61,986 bases of DNA, taken from assembly GCA_013115135.1 (NCBI GenBank), contig JABANP010000303.1, positions 1-61,986 of the forward strand, written 5' to 3'. Under the pieces are notes generated by a model. It was not told where the DNA came from and searched no databases. It saw only the letters and a program-made list of their open reading frames with translations. Position numbers and translations under genes: made by a program. The first letter of the stretch is position 1; each line of letters begins with the position of its first letter. Below, piece by piece: positions 12,134 to 23,299 of the stretch. This DNA comes from Perkinsus olseni (taxonomy: Eukaryota; Perkinsozoa; Perkinsida; Perkinsidae).

Positions 12134-12451
12134 ATGTCTACTTTCCTGAAGTCGCTGATTTCGGCCCTGCTCCTGGTTGTGATCAATGGTGTTAAGGTCA
12201 AATACCAGTACTCTTATGATGAAGGTATCATAATCGACTACGAACAGCTCGGTTCAGATAAAGCAGAGGTTGGTTTGCAATGCCTCAACAAGGCTTCAGT
12301 GGACCCTGTGTTCAAGAGAGAGGATAGAAGATATCACGTTAGCTTCCCCGCCAAGGACTTCTACCCCGATGGAAAACATTTTGTAGACCCAATGAGCATT
12401 GACTGGGTGTATGATGGTGTAAAACGGATTTGCGATATCACTCCTTACTGA
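12134..12451 (+). CDS. Small secreted protein, family member 3
   Basis: A 105-residue paralogue. The signal peptide is 'MSTFLKSLISALLLVVINGV'. The body shows 'KYQYSYDEG', 'CLNKAS', 'DPVFKRE', 'LPAKDF'-like 'FPAKDFYPDGKHFVDPM' and a terminal 'RICDI'. This copy has the 'DPxFxxE' insert typical of copies 3-6, which copies 1 and 2 lack. It ends shortly after the last conserved cysteine. The conserved upstream block is at about 11919, 215 nt before the ATG. Function unknown. Confidence 0.75.
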   Translation: MSTFLKSLISALLLVVINGVKVKYQYSYDEGIIIDYEQLGSDKAEVGLQCLNKASVDPVFKREDRRYHVSFPAKDFYPDGKHFVDPMSIDWVYDGVKRICDITPY

Positions 12452-12890
12452 TGACCGTTTGTATCATTATGATAATGATCATGATCATTATGATCATTAT
12501 CAATACTATCATAGTTTCGGCACCACCTTATTTTTCATTCATTTCCACGGCTTCGTATCTTCCGTGCTGCTTCGTCATGGTGGGACTCAAGAAGGGTTAC
12601 CGAGTAATGTAGCTAGTCAGTAACTAACTTGGTAATACTAAGGCATGCTCGTCCTCGGCAAGAATTCTGTCCGGTTTAGCGGGGCTGCGGCGCAGGTCTC
12701 CTGGCGTCAACGGATAACATCGTCTCATTCGGTTCGACCAGCCTAGTTGCGCTAAGCTCCCATCGCTTGGTGGGATACTTGTGTTACTTAATCTGTAAGG
12801 TTGCACCGGTTTCAACAGGCTCCCCGCCGGGAAGTTTCCGGGTGTGAACAGGGAGCTACAGCGGTCTGAAGTTCCATACTTATAATCTAG

Positions 12891-12992
12891 AGCGCAGATA
12901 CTGCTACAGTACCAATGGTACTGTAGCAGTATCTGCGCTACTTTTCCTGGTGGTTTGAATGGTACTGTACCATTCAAACCACCAGGAAAAGT
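12891..12992. repeat. Two abutting perfect palindromes
   Basis: The first has 24-bp arms (12891-12914 and 12916-12939). The second has 26-bp arms (12940-12965 and 12967-12992). Each pairs perfectly around a single central base, and no base separates the two. Confidence 0.92.
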
Positions 12993-12999
12993 AGCGCCG

Positions 13000-13740
13000 A
13001 TGCTCATCGCGCTTGGCTTGGTCACTCAGCATAGCGCTTCAGAATGATCAGAAGGAGCGAGTGATCAGGGATGCGTTCGGTAATGGAATGCGCGTTGAAC
13101 ACATAACGGGGGTGAAACTCTAATGCTCTTAGAATTGCCATCAGAACCTTCAGCAAAAGCTCACCGGTATTGGACGCCCAATTTGATCGGAAATTTTTAG
13201 TAGTGAACTGAACTATTCAATGAATTGCAAATTCAAAACTTGGCTAATTCATCGACAAGTATTCAACATTTTCTGAAACTGATGGTGTAAGAATGCCTCG
13301 AGCAGCAATCGGATCAGGCTGACTGAGTCAGCTCTCTCACAATCTGCAATCTCTCTCACATATCCCCTCTGCTGACTTTCTGAATTGACCCAGAACAGTA
13401 CTTACTACTTCAATCTGCCGTCATGATGACTGTGGCGTATTCGCATCCCGAAAACTTCAGTTCTGATGCTAGTTGGTCTGTGTAGTCACTATATGATTCC
13501 CAAATTTGTAACAATGCAACTGCTCACGGCACCGCCCAACCGTGACCGTGGCGCGGTGCAACCGGCTCCGTAGACAGTCTGGGTGCGGTATGTTTCGAAC
13601 TCACTAGTGCCGTCCATCGCTTCCTCTCACAGTCAACGCTCCTCATCGACTCTGCCTCATACAGCCTCTAACATTTCGGGAAGCGATCGATACCCTCCTT
13701 CGAGGCAATGTATTCTCCTCGATGCTTTCAGATCACGTCA
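13000..13740. other. No gene recognised
   Basis: AT-rich stretches and short direct repeats only. No splice-consistent frame or known motif was found before the upstream block at 13744. Confidence 0.5.
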
Positions 13741-13993
13741 CCGGGAGACTGTCTCACTTGCGGGAGCACGCGTACTCATTCAACTAAACCGATCACGCTA
13801 ACGATGCGTTGAACGCCGTGAGCGACGATCTCGTCTTCAACACCGGAAAACCTCGGAGCCTACAGACAACTGTGTGTTTGAGCTCGTCCAAGGAAGTATC
13901 GCCTCTCCTAGGCCTTCTTGTGATGTGCTCGATCAAGTTATTCAGCAGGCTTTACGATTTTTACGGTGTCTTTTCAACCCACTCGCCTGAGCC

Positions 13994-14391
13994 ATGCCTA
14001 CCCTCCTGAAGTCCTGTCGACCCTCCTTCTTGCTGCGATGAACGGTCAGCAAGTCAAGTACGAATATTCTCTTGCTGGCATCGACGTTAAGTACCGCCAT
14101 TACGATCAAGATCAAAACTCGCAGATCATCCTCCAGTGCGGCACGACGGTGACAAATGACCCCTTGTTCAAGTACGAGGTGAGAGAGTATCACGACAGCC
14201 TTTCCGCTAAGGATTTTTACTCGCATGAGAGGCATTTTGTAGACCCGTTCACCATCAAGTCGTTCACCGACGCTGTGCAACGGGCCGTTGCCAACGGCTG
14301 TGCGGTTACCTCCCGACTCGCCGACAATACTGAAGGCATTTACCTCCCGCACGGTTACCTCCCGCACGATCCCCGCTCGCTCTTCGGTTGA
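13994..14391 (+). pseudogene. Secreted-protein family member 4, frameshifted in the signal peptide
   Basis: The family ATG at 13994 starts 'MPTLLKS', but about 4 nt present in other copies (the 'gctc' after 'aagtc') are missing, so this frame stops within 20 codons. The body continues in another frame with 'QQVKYEYSLAGIDVKYR', 'DPLFKYEVREYHD', 'LSAKDFYSHERHFVDPF' and a C-terminal extension repeating 'LPHGYLPHD'. An ATG at 13966 opens that frame but gives a different N-terminus and would need a new secretion signal. The conserved upstream block lies at 13744. Most likely a recent pseudogene. Confidence 0.62.
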
Positions 14392-15850
14392 GAGGAGTTC
14401 TCCGCGACCCATGGTGGGAAAAAGTAAACTAGGACTATCAAAATGGGAAAGCACGCGATGGGTGTATTACTCGCGCGCGCCCTAGAAGTGAAACGGTGAT
14501 CGATATCATATCGACGATATGTAGTCAAAATTATCTAGTCAGATTTCAACTCTACTCAGCCTGATTGCACGAAAGTTTGGTTGTAGAATCCTCCGTATTC
14601 GAGAACTTATGCATTTTTTCCGTTTTGGACTATCAAAATCGAACACACTGTACAGAGTCTGTCAGACCCATCTCATGCTCGGGCTTCAAATTCGAAAGGG
14701 ATGTACAGTGAATCTAGCATATAACACTTTGCCAGTTCAACCCGCGACTCATGGGCGATGAGGGAAGCCACTCTAAATGGGCTGTAACGGAAGAAGTCTC
14801 ATTGGAGAGGAGCGTGTCCCTGGTTAAAAAGACGAGCCAGAATTCCACCGACCAAACAACGTGAACTGGAGAAGGCGTTCTATATATCAGAGCTTTCCCT
14901 TACTATGTAAATGGGGCATGTCACAGAATCTCGGTCACTGATCGACGGTCAGGGTTGAACGGCACCAGTGGTACTCAAGTCACTTGAGTCAAGTGGTCTA
15001 GTCTTCGGACTGTGCTCCGGCCCCCTGGGAACGAACATTAGCCAACTGAGTCAGTTGAACTGACGCTCCATCGGGGGACTCCAACTTGGGTGCGTCTCAC
15101 GGATGGCTTCCCAGCCATCGACTATGGACACTAACCGGTTTCAAATGCCCACCTACCAAGCGAAAGTACGGGACCGGGAGTTACCGTCCAGATCATCTTG
15201 CCAAGATGGCTTGGTTGCTACTGGGTGTATGGCGCAGAGAATGGTCTAGCGTTGCTTCTCAGTTGATGCTCATGGTCTTCGCAAGACGGGAAGGAGTGTG
15301 AAGTCTTTTGTGGCAGATCTTCTCAGCTAACTCTCTCTGGAGTGGAATCAACTAAGCACGCATGTCCGACGTGCATTGCACGTGACATGATGTCACTGAC
15401 ATCTGGACATGGCGATGTTGGTGCTTGGGCGAAAATTCTAATCCAGCCTTCCGAATGCCTTTGCTAGCCCAAGGGAGCCACGATTATGTATCGTGAGTCG
15501 CGATATTCAAATTGAACGGGCAAGCGCCTCCCCTTAGTGAGGTGAAGAATTCTTTCCAGAACTCCGAAGCTCAGCTTCGAGAATACGTCACCGAGAGACT
15601 GTCCCATCTCAGGGAGCACGCATACTCATCTCACTATATCGATCACGCTAATTGCGCCTCGAACGCAATGAAGGAAGAGCCCTCCTTAACACTGATGGCC
15701 CTTCAGTGAAGGGGTCTTAGAGATAATAGGCAACTTGTATGGTTGAGCTCAGTTCAGTGAATATCCGCCGCTCTTGACTCACCCGTTATGGGCCCGCCTG
15801 GTACATTGAGCTACTTAGTTCGAAACTCGATTCACTGTGTCTTTCGGAGT

Positions 15851-16180
15851 ATGCCTACCATTCTGAAGTCGCACCTCTCGGCTCTGCTCTTCACTGCTAT
15901 CAACGGTCAGGACATTTCTTACAAGTACTATCTCAATGGTATCGAGGTTGAGTATCGTCATTACGGTGATGATGAGGATGCACATGTCGTCTTGCAGTGC
16001 AGCCTAGAGTCGGCACGTGATCCCCTGTTTGATTATGCGAAGAGAAAATTCCTGGTACCTCTACCTGCTAAAGACTTTCAGCCAGATGAGAGACGCTTTG
16101 TCAATCCATTGAGCGTCAAAGCCTTCAGGGATGCTGTGCTACGGCTCTGCGGTGAACTGCCGTCTCCCAGACCAAGATGA
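15851..16180 (+). CDS. Small secreted protein, family member 5
   Basis: A 109-residue paralogue starting 'MPTILKSHLSALLFTAINGQ'. The body carries 'ISYKYYLNGIEVEYRHYG', 'DPLFDYAKRKF', 'LPAKDFQPDERRFVNPL' and 'LRLCGELPSP'. An ATG at 15788 is in frame but would bury the signal peptide, so 15851 is preferred. The conserved upstream block lies at 15594. It is tail-to-tail with the very similar copy 6 at 17765-18100. Confidence 0.78.
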   Translation: MPTILKSHLSALLFTAINGQDISYKYYLNGIEVEYRHYGDDEDAHVVLQCSLESARDPLFDYAKRKFLVPLPAKDFQPDERRFVNPLSVKAFRDAVLRLCGELPSPRPR

Positions 16181-16439
16181 AGGAAAGAGTGTGCGTATCA
16201 CCTGCTCGTACACTTTATTTTTTGCATCTTCTGTGCTACTTCGTCCTAGTAACTCCCGAGGTGCTCTCAAGGAATGAAGCCGAACGCAGTGGTTCAGAAT
16301 TTTTCTGTATGAAACCAAGTCGCTACGGCTAGTATGACATTCCCGTCCTCACGACAACTCCGTCATAACTATCAAGTCACAACATAACTTGATCCTGAGT
16401 CGCTACGACTCAGAGGGACGCTTGTGTTGACTCAATGCG

Positions 16440-17365
16440 ATCCTCACACATTATAGGGATGCACCTGCTCGGGTGCCCTCCGACAGCTGGAGAGCATTGC
16501 TCTCCAGGATACTACCCAAGCCCTGAAACCCCTGACTACGGGCATTTGGAGTGGGGCGTTGACCGCGACTGACCTGAAGGCAGTGAGGCAACAAGGGGTG
16601 ACACCAAGTTCCCTCCCTGTGGCCTTACGCCACCAGTTCCCGGGTTTGGCTGCGCACAGCGGGTACACAACCCCTACGCGTGTAGCAGCCAGCCCAGCGA
16701 GGGCCTACACCCGGATATCGTCGTAGGTCCAGGCTCACCCGTAGTCTCGGGTAGTGGGTAGGGTGGGATTGAGCGGCGCACGCAAAGGCTGGAGAGCCGC
16801 TCAGATTGTTGTGCTAGAAGGAAAGAGAGGGGACTCGGAGCTAGTCACGACCTCTTCTATGGCGAGGCGCAGACCAGCCACCGTGAGTCCTGCGGCTATG
16901 ACCGCAGTATCTTGAAGACAAATTGATCGACTCGCGCAGAGGCAGCCTCTGAGGCTGCAGGGCCGCTCAAATCGTTACCAAGAGAACCTGATGACAAACT
17001 GACAGACGAAAGGTGGCTTCGGTATTACCGAAGCCGGTCAAACCGGATATGAGAACATGGCAACGATCAGTATTACGAGAAGGTGAATCCGTCTAGGCTA
17101 GCGCTCTAGCCGACGTTGCTAGCACACAAACCTTGTCCCCTTTCGTCCCGGTTTCACCGTCGATAAAACCCGCCGGGATATACCTCAGTAGGGTTCTGCG
17201 GGTTACGCTCAACTCAACAGCAGGATTGCGGCTGCGGTCCACAGCGACTCTTGAACCCATCATTGATCAACGAGTCGTTTAGCACTTACAAGGGTTCAGC
17301 ATCATCATCAGTAAACTTTACTGTCAGTAAAGTACTGATAATGATGATGAACCCTTGTTGTAATT
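16440..17365. other. Spacer of an inverted gene pair
   Basis: Unique-looking sequence between convergent copies 5 and 6, with small inverted repeats ('ggcttcggtattaccgaagcc' at 17014-17034). An imperfect palindrome at 17288-17357 sits at the inner end of the right-hand copy. No coding frame is convincing. Confidence 0.5.
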
Positions 17366-17764
17366 TACTGAGTTAAGTACTGAATATCGGTTATCCGAGT
17401 CACAAATCGGGGAGTAGATGGTTTAGCTGGATTAAGAGATAGCCGCCCTTCTGGATAGCTTACTGCGATGAGAAATTTTGTTCTCGAGCAGCTGGAGAGC
17501 TTCCGGCACGTACTTGCACATAATGAGTGAGAATCATATTGAGTCAACGCAAGTATAGCTCTGAACAAGCGTGCGCTTAGGTACAAACCGCAGCGACTTG
17601 GTTTGATACAGAAAAAAAGCCCCTGTTTCCGGCTTCATCCCTTGAGAGCATCTCAGCAGTTATAATGACGAAGCAGCACAGGCGGTGCGAAACAGAGGGA
17701 CTCCCTCTGAGGGAGTGAAGAGACGAACAGCGGCAGCGAGGTCCGAGCAGGAGATACGTACACT

Positions 17765-18100
17765 CTAGCTCTGGTTTGATTGAGGAGACGGAAGGTAACC
17801 GCAGAGCCGTAACACAGCGTCTCTGAAGGTCTTGACGGTGAATGGGTCGACAAAGTGCGTCTCATTTGGCTGAAAGTCTTTTGCCGGGAGCCTGGCGTAA
17901 TACCGTTTCGTCTCAGTATCAAATAAAGGATCAGCTGTCTCCGTCTCGCGGCACTTCAAGACGACATCTGCTTCATCACTATAATCCCGTCGTTCGTACT
18001 CAACTCTAATATCATCGAATGAGTACTTGTAAGAAATGTCCTGACCGTTGATAGTCGTGAACAGTAGAGCTGAAAGGAGCGACTTCAGAATGGTAGGCAT
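17765..18100 (-). CDS. Small secreted protein, family member 6
   Basis: A 111-residue minus-strand paralogue, closest to copy 5. The signal peptide is 'MPTILKSLLSALLFTTINGQ'. The body shows 'ISYKYSFDDIRVEYERR', 'DPLFDTETKRYYA', 'LPAKDFQPNETHFVDPF' and 'LRLCGYLPSPQ'. The conserved upstream block, read on the minus strand, ends near 18366, about 260 nt before the ATG. The 3' flank at 17560-17700 matches that of copy 5. Function unknown. Confidence 0.78.
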   Translation of the reverse strand: MPTILKSLLSALLFTTINGQDISYKYSFDDIRVEYERRDYSDEADVVLKCRETETADPLFDTETKRYYARLPAKDFQPNETHFVDPFTVKTFRDAVLRLCGYLPSPQSNQS

Positions 18101-18799
18101 ACTTCAAAAGGCAGAGTGAATCGAGTTTCGAACTGAGTAACTCAATGGACCAGGCGGGTTCATAACGGGTGAGCCAAGAGCGGCGGATATTCCCTGAACC
18201 GATCTCAACCATACAAGTTGCCCATTATCTCGGGCATCTCTCCGGTGTTGTGGAGGGGCCGTCCTTCATTGCGTAACGCAATTTGCGTTCGAAGCGCAAT
18301 TAACGTGATCGACATAGTGAGATGAGTATGCGTGCCCCTTGATGTGGGACAGTCTCCCGGTGACGTATTCTCGAAGCTGAGCTTCTCAGGAATTCCGCAG
18401 CTGTGGAACGAATAATTCTCTTGTAGAGGAGAGATGCTCGCCCGTGTGATTTCAATATCGCGACTCCCGATAAGTATTCGTGAGTCACGAATCGTGACTT
18501 CGAGCGAACCGCCACTACACTGGGATAGCTGTGCCATCCGGCAGCCTAGTCCAGGCTGCCTGGATGAGCATGCGCAGAACCAGGGGCCCTCATTGAGCGC
18601 TGCGCGATAATCGCGCCGCGATGCGTACGCATTGCGTACGGGTGTCCCTGGGTAGGCCCTTCTCCGGTGACGGAGAAGCAGATGAACGTCAGCAAAACCT
18701 ATGAAACTGTTGCTTCTCCGTTGTTGCTCATAGTCAACGCAAGGCGAGGAGGAGTATGAAGTCTTTTACTTGGTTCCATTCGGGGGGCGGAAATATTAG

Positions 18800-19126
18800 C
18801 TATGCACGCATGCACAAGGCGATCGGCGCATAATGAGTAACAGAAACACTTGATGGAGCGACCCCGCATCAACATCTGACGCTGAACATAACGATCAAGG
18901 GCAATCGTTTGTTGAGTCAACAGAGATTCCGGCGCAGCAGCTTCGATGTCGCAAGGATTCCGGACAGCAAATCACGTGCTCTAAGTGATCGAATGGTCAG
19001 CAAAATTCCATAGAATGGTGAACTTTCCTTCACAAACTTGGCGGGTCAATTGATCAATTTCAACGGAACGCCGCGACAACGCAAGATTGGTACATCCTAT
19101 TCTCATCTCATGTCATTGGCATGATG
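18800..19126. other. No gene recognised
   Basis: No supported features. It shares a short direct match ('gtatgaagtcttttacttgg' type, near 18750) with about 15285. Confidence 0.4.
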
Positions 19127-19250
19127 TCAACTGGTACAGTTGCCACTCGTACAGTGGGCCACTGTCAGTGGCTTTCAGTACAGTTGCTCCTCGTACAGTG
19201 TCGTTTGGTACAGTTGCCACTCGAACCGTACGAGTCATAAAGTTGAAGCA
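19127..19250 (+). repeat. 15-bp minisatellite, second array
   Basis: Repeats of 'gtacagttgccactc' and variants, related to the array at 2797-3275. Confidence 0.75.
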
Positions 19251-20194
19251 GGTACACCTTTAATCCCGTAGATAATGAACTCATACTGCGTTCAACCACT
19301 TAGGCCTTAGGACTGGTCCAGACCGACCAGAAATTACCAGGTTTACTTCTGTCCGGCTGGAGTCAACCTGATAATCTGGGCAGCAGTGTTGCAGCAACTC
19401 GGAGTGTACGAGAGAGTGGTGTACTGAATTTAGTAAGAACAAGTTTGAAAATACGAGTTAGAGCTGGGCCAAACGATACTGTACTGGTTGATATTGTACC
19501 GAAAGTTTCGGTACAATATCGCCGGTGGGGCGAGTCGACGACTCGAAGAACTACTGTAATGATGAAAGACCCGTCTAGGACGACGCGTCGTCTCAGGAAA
19601 CTCACTTGTCTTTCTCTGTTGCTTCCTCATTGCTATCCATACGATTAGAAATGTGTATCCGAATCAACTGGACCGTACTAACTTGGAACTTCCAAGTGCC
19701 AGCTTGTAAGTTACCAGTTATAACAGAGCCCGCTCACACCGTGTGAGCGGGAAACTCCTGCCAGATTGAAAGACGTAGTTGTCCAACAACTGTTGATGGA
19801 AGTTGTTCGCCGGATAATTCGAACAACAATTCCAACGAATTCTATTCAGCAAGTTTGGCACGGAAGCTTGGCCAGTGTTAAACCTCAGTGTAACGGGCTG
19901 CTACAGCGTATGCAGAGTTCAGGGATTCGCAGCGAGCAGTTCACAGTCAGCGAATCATTCGCTGACTGTGAACTTCTCGACGCGACGTTTACAAACCGCC
20001 GATATTCTTCAAACGCTCCTGCGGAACGCGTCTGCCAAAGATTCGGGTCATAACTCCGCCGTTCCGCCGCTCAAGCTGAAGAAACTAAGAATAAAAGTTG
20101 GGTCACGCCGAATTTAAGCACGTCGTTCGAGCGTGCGCTATGCTCCGGGTCCATTGTGCGGTACCCACGATAGCTTGCACTAACGACAGCTGGG

Positions 20195-20340
20195 TACGGT
20201 AGGTACCTAGACTAGCACGCATACTCAGCGCGAACCATTGTTTGAGCTACCGTCGGTAGCCTGCCGGAGCCTCGAACTTGCCGAAATACGATTCCATCTT
20301 TAAGTCTCTGCCATTCATATCAGGAAAAATGCCAGTAGAA
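20195..20340 (+). promoter_or_regulatory. Orphan upstream block of the secreted-protein family
   Basis: 'ctagcacgcatactcagcgc' and the following 'cggagcctcgaacttgccg' match the blocks at 5924 and 9416, but no family gene follows. It probably marks a lost or decayed copy. Confidence 0.5.
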
Positions 20341-21599
20341 TCAGGAGAATTTCTCTCTGGGTGCGATATAACTCCGTCACGCTAGTCGCATCACGAGCAG
20401 CAGCCCGGAGATTATCCCCCAAATGATCCGCGTGCAGTTGTCCCTACTGAAAGTTATTTTCGTCCCCTTCCGTCCACACTAGCAGCAGTCCATTGGACTG
20501 AGTCCAATGAGGGCTGCAATGCATCACGGTCAAACTACCGGACTGGTGCCTTCGCACATTCTGTCTAGATTACCTGAGAGACCCAGAAGAGAGAGACCAT
20601 CTGCCTCTGTGAGCTTCTGTGTAAGGATACAACTTTTGTGGACGGAATGGAACTCTCACTGTGGAGGTAGAGGTTCATATATGCAACAGCAAGGTCTGAA
20701 CACCCCCAAGGACGACATCAATAGTGAGAGCCTCTCACTATTGATCTCTCACTGAGAGGTAAGATCGAGGCTCCTCACCCGACGGTTTGGGAGCTTTATA
20801 GATGCGGGAGGGAAACCAAGGGAGAACGTAAGTATTTGGGGGCCTCTGTAAAATTCCCATTGATACAGCCGATGAGAACACGACATCCAGTCAACAGAGA
20901 CCGATTGTTTGCGACTGGCTAGTTGCCTGACTTATGTATTCACTACGATTGAACGGTAGAGAGTTGCTACTAGCGACCGTCTCAGGTCTCTCTACTAGTC
21001 TCTGGGTTCAGTTACTAAACTTCAGTACCCTCCCGTCGTGTTCGGTGATGAGGAATTTTGGGGAGCATTGGCAAACTAAGCCGATCGGAGTTTGACCAAC
21101 AGTCACCATTGAATGGTCGGCTACCCATCCTAGACGGGCCGTCCATAAATCAGGCGGTATAACCCTCATAGTTGGGCATCAATCGCTTATAGTATGAGCC
21201 TTATACTTCACCGCTTCGATCTAGCCATATCGGTTCATTTCGCGGCTTTGATATGGCTAGGAACGAGGCTCGCGAATCACGTGTCGTGGTAGTGAATGTG
21301 GTCGAGCATCTCTGTAGGCTACTGGGAGTTGACTGAATAACGCCTTCTTGGCATTTTCTGTGTGATACGAACGCAGCGGACGTCATGCGGAGTGATCACT
21401 CGGCAAATGGTGGCCAATGGTCGCTGACGATTCGTCTGCGACCCCACATTCAAAGGACCGGGTCCCGGTCTTCGGGAATCCAGTACAAGCCTAGGATTTC
21501 AATGTTTAACGTTTGTACCCCTCACTGAGGGGCCCTCAGCGAGCTTCACTGAACTCGCTGAGTGAAAGATCAATATCTAGCTAACTATTACGCCTAGTC
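20341..21599. other. No gene recognised
   Basis: Only short frames and small palindromes (for example 'gagagcctctcactattgatctctc' near 20725). No family motif seen. Confidence 0.4.
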
Positions 21600-21770
21600 A
21601 CAAGGCCCTAGTGCGATTCCGTTGTCCGCCTATCCTAAGTGACGTGTAAATACAAGCGTACAGAGCCCAGGCTGCATGGCATAGCCGATTAACATAGAAT
21701 AGGTTGCCTCCCTCGGATTTGCACTATCAGCATAGATCAGCTGAGTTGAATAGTTTACTTCGCTACCGGC
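21600..21770 (+). repeat. Dispersed repeat matching the right end of the window
   Basis: About 150 nt match 61808-61950 in the same orientation, including 'ttgcatggcatagccgatta'-type and 'catagaata' segments. At 61.8 kb this sequence is the putative terminus of a MULE-like element, so this is probably a solo end or a fragment of the same family. Confidence 0.65.
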
Positions 21771-22484
21771 GCTTAGGTTATGCGCGCGCACCGGTACATT
21801 AGTAGGAAAGTGCGTTCTCGGCACAATGTGGCAAGTCTGTCTACTTTCTCTACTGCGCACGATGTCACGCTGGCTGGGAGACAGGCCCGTCTCATAGACA
21901 GCGTCTTTGTCTCAGCGATTACACCATACACCGCCAAGCGAATGTTTCATGCTCACCGCGCTGTGCAGCTGCTGTCTGACTCGCCCAACTCACTGCCCCT
22001 CACTGTGTAACGTGACTTGTGCTCCGGCATGGCATCGTGTTTGCCTGCGAGACAGAGATCCACTACGTCACTGAGGTTCACCAAGGTTGGCTCCGGAGAC
22101 AGCAACGGCGGCGCGCAGTGTTGAGAACTCAGAGCAGCCGTCGACCGTCCCAACTTCCAGTCTACCTTGATCATAGAGTGTGATCCCTCTGGCTCTAGAA
22201 GACCGAAGACTGACCTCCATGGCAACGCCGATGCAACAGACGCTTCTCAGAATGCCTTTGGAGATGTCGGGTTGAGACTGTCCCGCTCAGGCACACGCAG
22301 GTTCGACCTACTCTATCGATCGACGATCGCGCTATTCCCGCCTGGAACGAAAGCCGGAAGCCGCGTCCTCCGGCGGACGCTCAATTTTCCACTATGAATC
22401 TGCTTGGAGTTCACATCTCTGAGACTCTTCTTCCCGGATTGTCATTGGCCTAGTACGTCCTGATAGTTATTTTGAAACTCGTTC

Positions 22485-22832
22485 TTGTTTCACATGACTA
22501 TCACCGTGCTGCCGCTTTCAACCCTGCTTCTAGGCTCCGTGGCCGGCAAAGTCTCTAAAGACATTAGGTTCTCCTCCTACCTCCCTGGTGCCCAGGTTGA
22601 GTTGACGCAATCTTTTTTCGACGAGGAGGTGGTGATCAACCTGACCTGTGACGAAGAGAAGTTCGAGGGGTCTGGAACTATATTCACGGACTCCACGACT
22701 ACCTATAAGGCAACGGTCCCCCTTTACAAATTCTATCCGGATGGCCGGGTTGTCGACCCATTCAAGATTGCTTCATTCAGGCAACAGGTGAATCAGCTTT
22801 GCGGTGAGAGGAGCGTACCCGACGACTATTAG
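22485..22832 (+). CDS. Small secreted protein, divergent family member 7
   Basis: A 115-residue protein, or 112 if it starts at the in-frame ATG at 22494. The signal peptide 'MTITVLPLSTLLLGSVAGK' precedes a diverged body that keeps the family skeleton: 'VELTQSFFDEEVVINLTC', 'YKATVPLYKFYPDGRVVDPF' and 'VNQLCGE'. It is the most distant copy. The conserved upstream block is at 22268 (217 nt before the ATG), and a strongly conserved 3' flank at 23125-23290 also matches the left edge of the window. Function unknown. Confidence 0.75.
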   Translation: MFHMTITVLPLSTLLLGSVAGKVSKDIRFSSYLPGAQVELTQSFFDEEVVINLTCDEEKFEGSGTIFTDSTTTYKATVPLYKFYPDGRVVDPFKIASFRQQVNQLCGERSVPDDY

Positions 22833-23299
22833 TGTATGCTCTTTCTCACTCGTAGCACGACCAGCGTGTTACGATGTTCACTGAGGTCGAGCGCGCTCCA
22901 CTTATTCTTTCATTCGCAGCAGCTGGTGATTAGTCTCGGTATTGGCCACCGCACTCAGTACGGTGAACATCACCGGGTGATGTTCTCTCATGTTTTCACT
23001 TATTATTTTCCCGCAAGTACTGCACAACTGGGGAGGTTCGATACAGCTCGGATCTGCAGCTGTTGAGGTCTGTCGTTCTGTCGAACTGCGAATCTCAGCA
23101 ACAGCGACTAGCTACTGTTACTATGGCATTCTCGTCCAAACGGCTTTTTCGTCAGTGGTAACGAATTTTTCGGTCAGGGCGCTTCGCCTGAGGATCAGGC
23201 CCTGATCGACGATCATTGCTTTACCTCCCTCAACTAGGTCTATCGATTGTCGGAAAGATTTGTGTTGACTAAGTAGCTCACAATGGAATTCTTACATGA

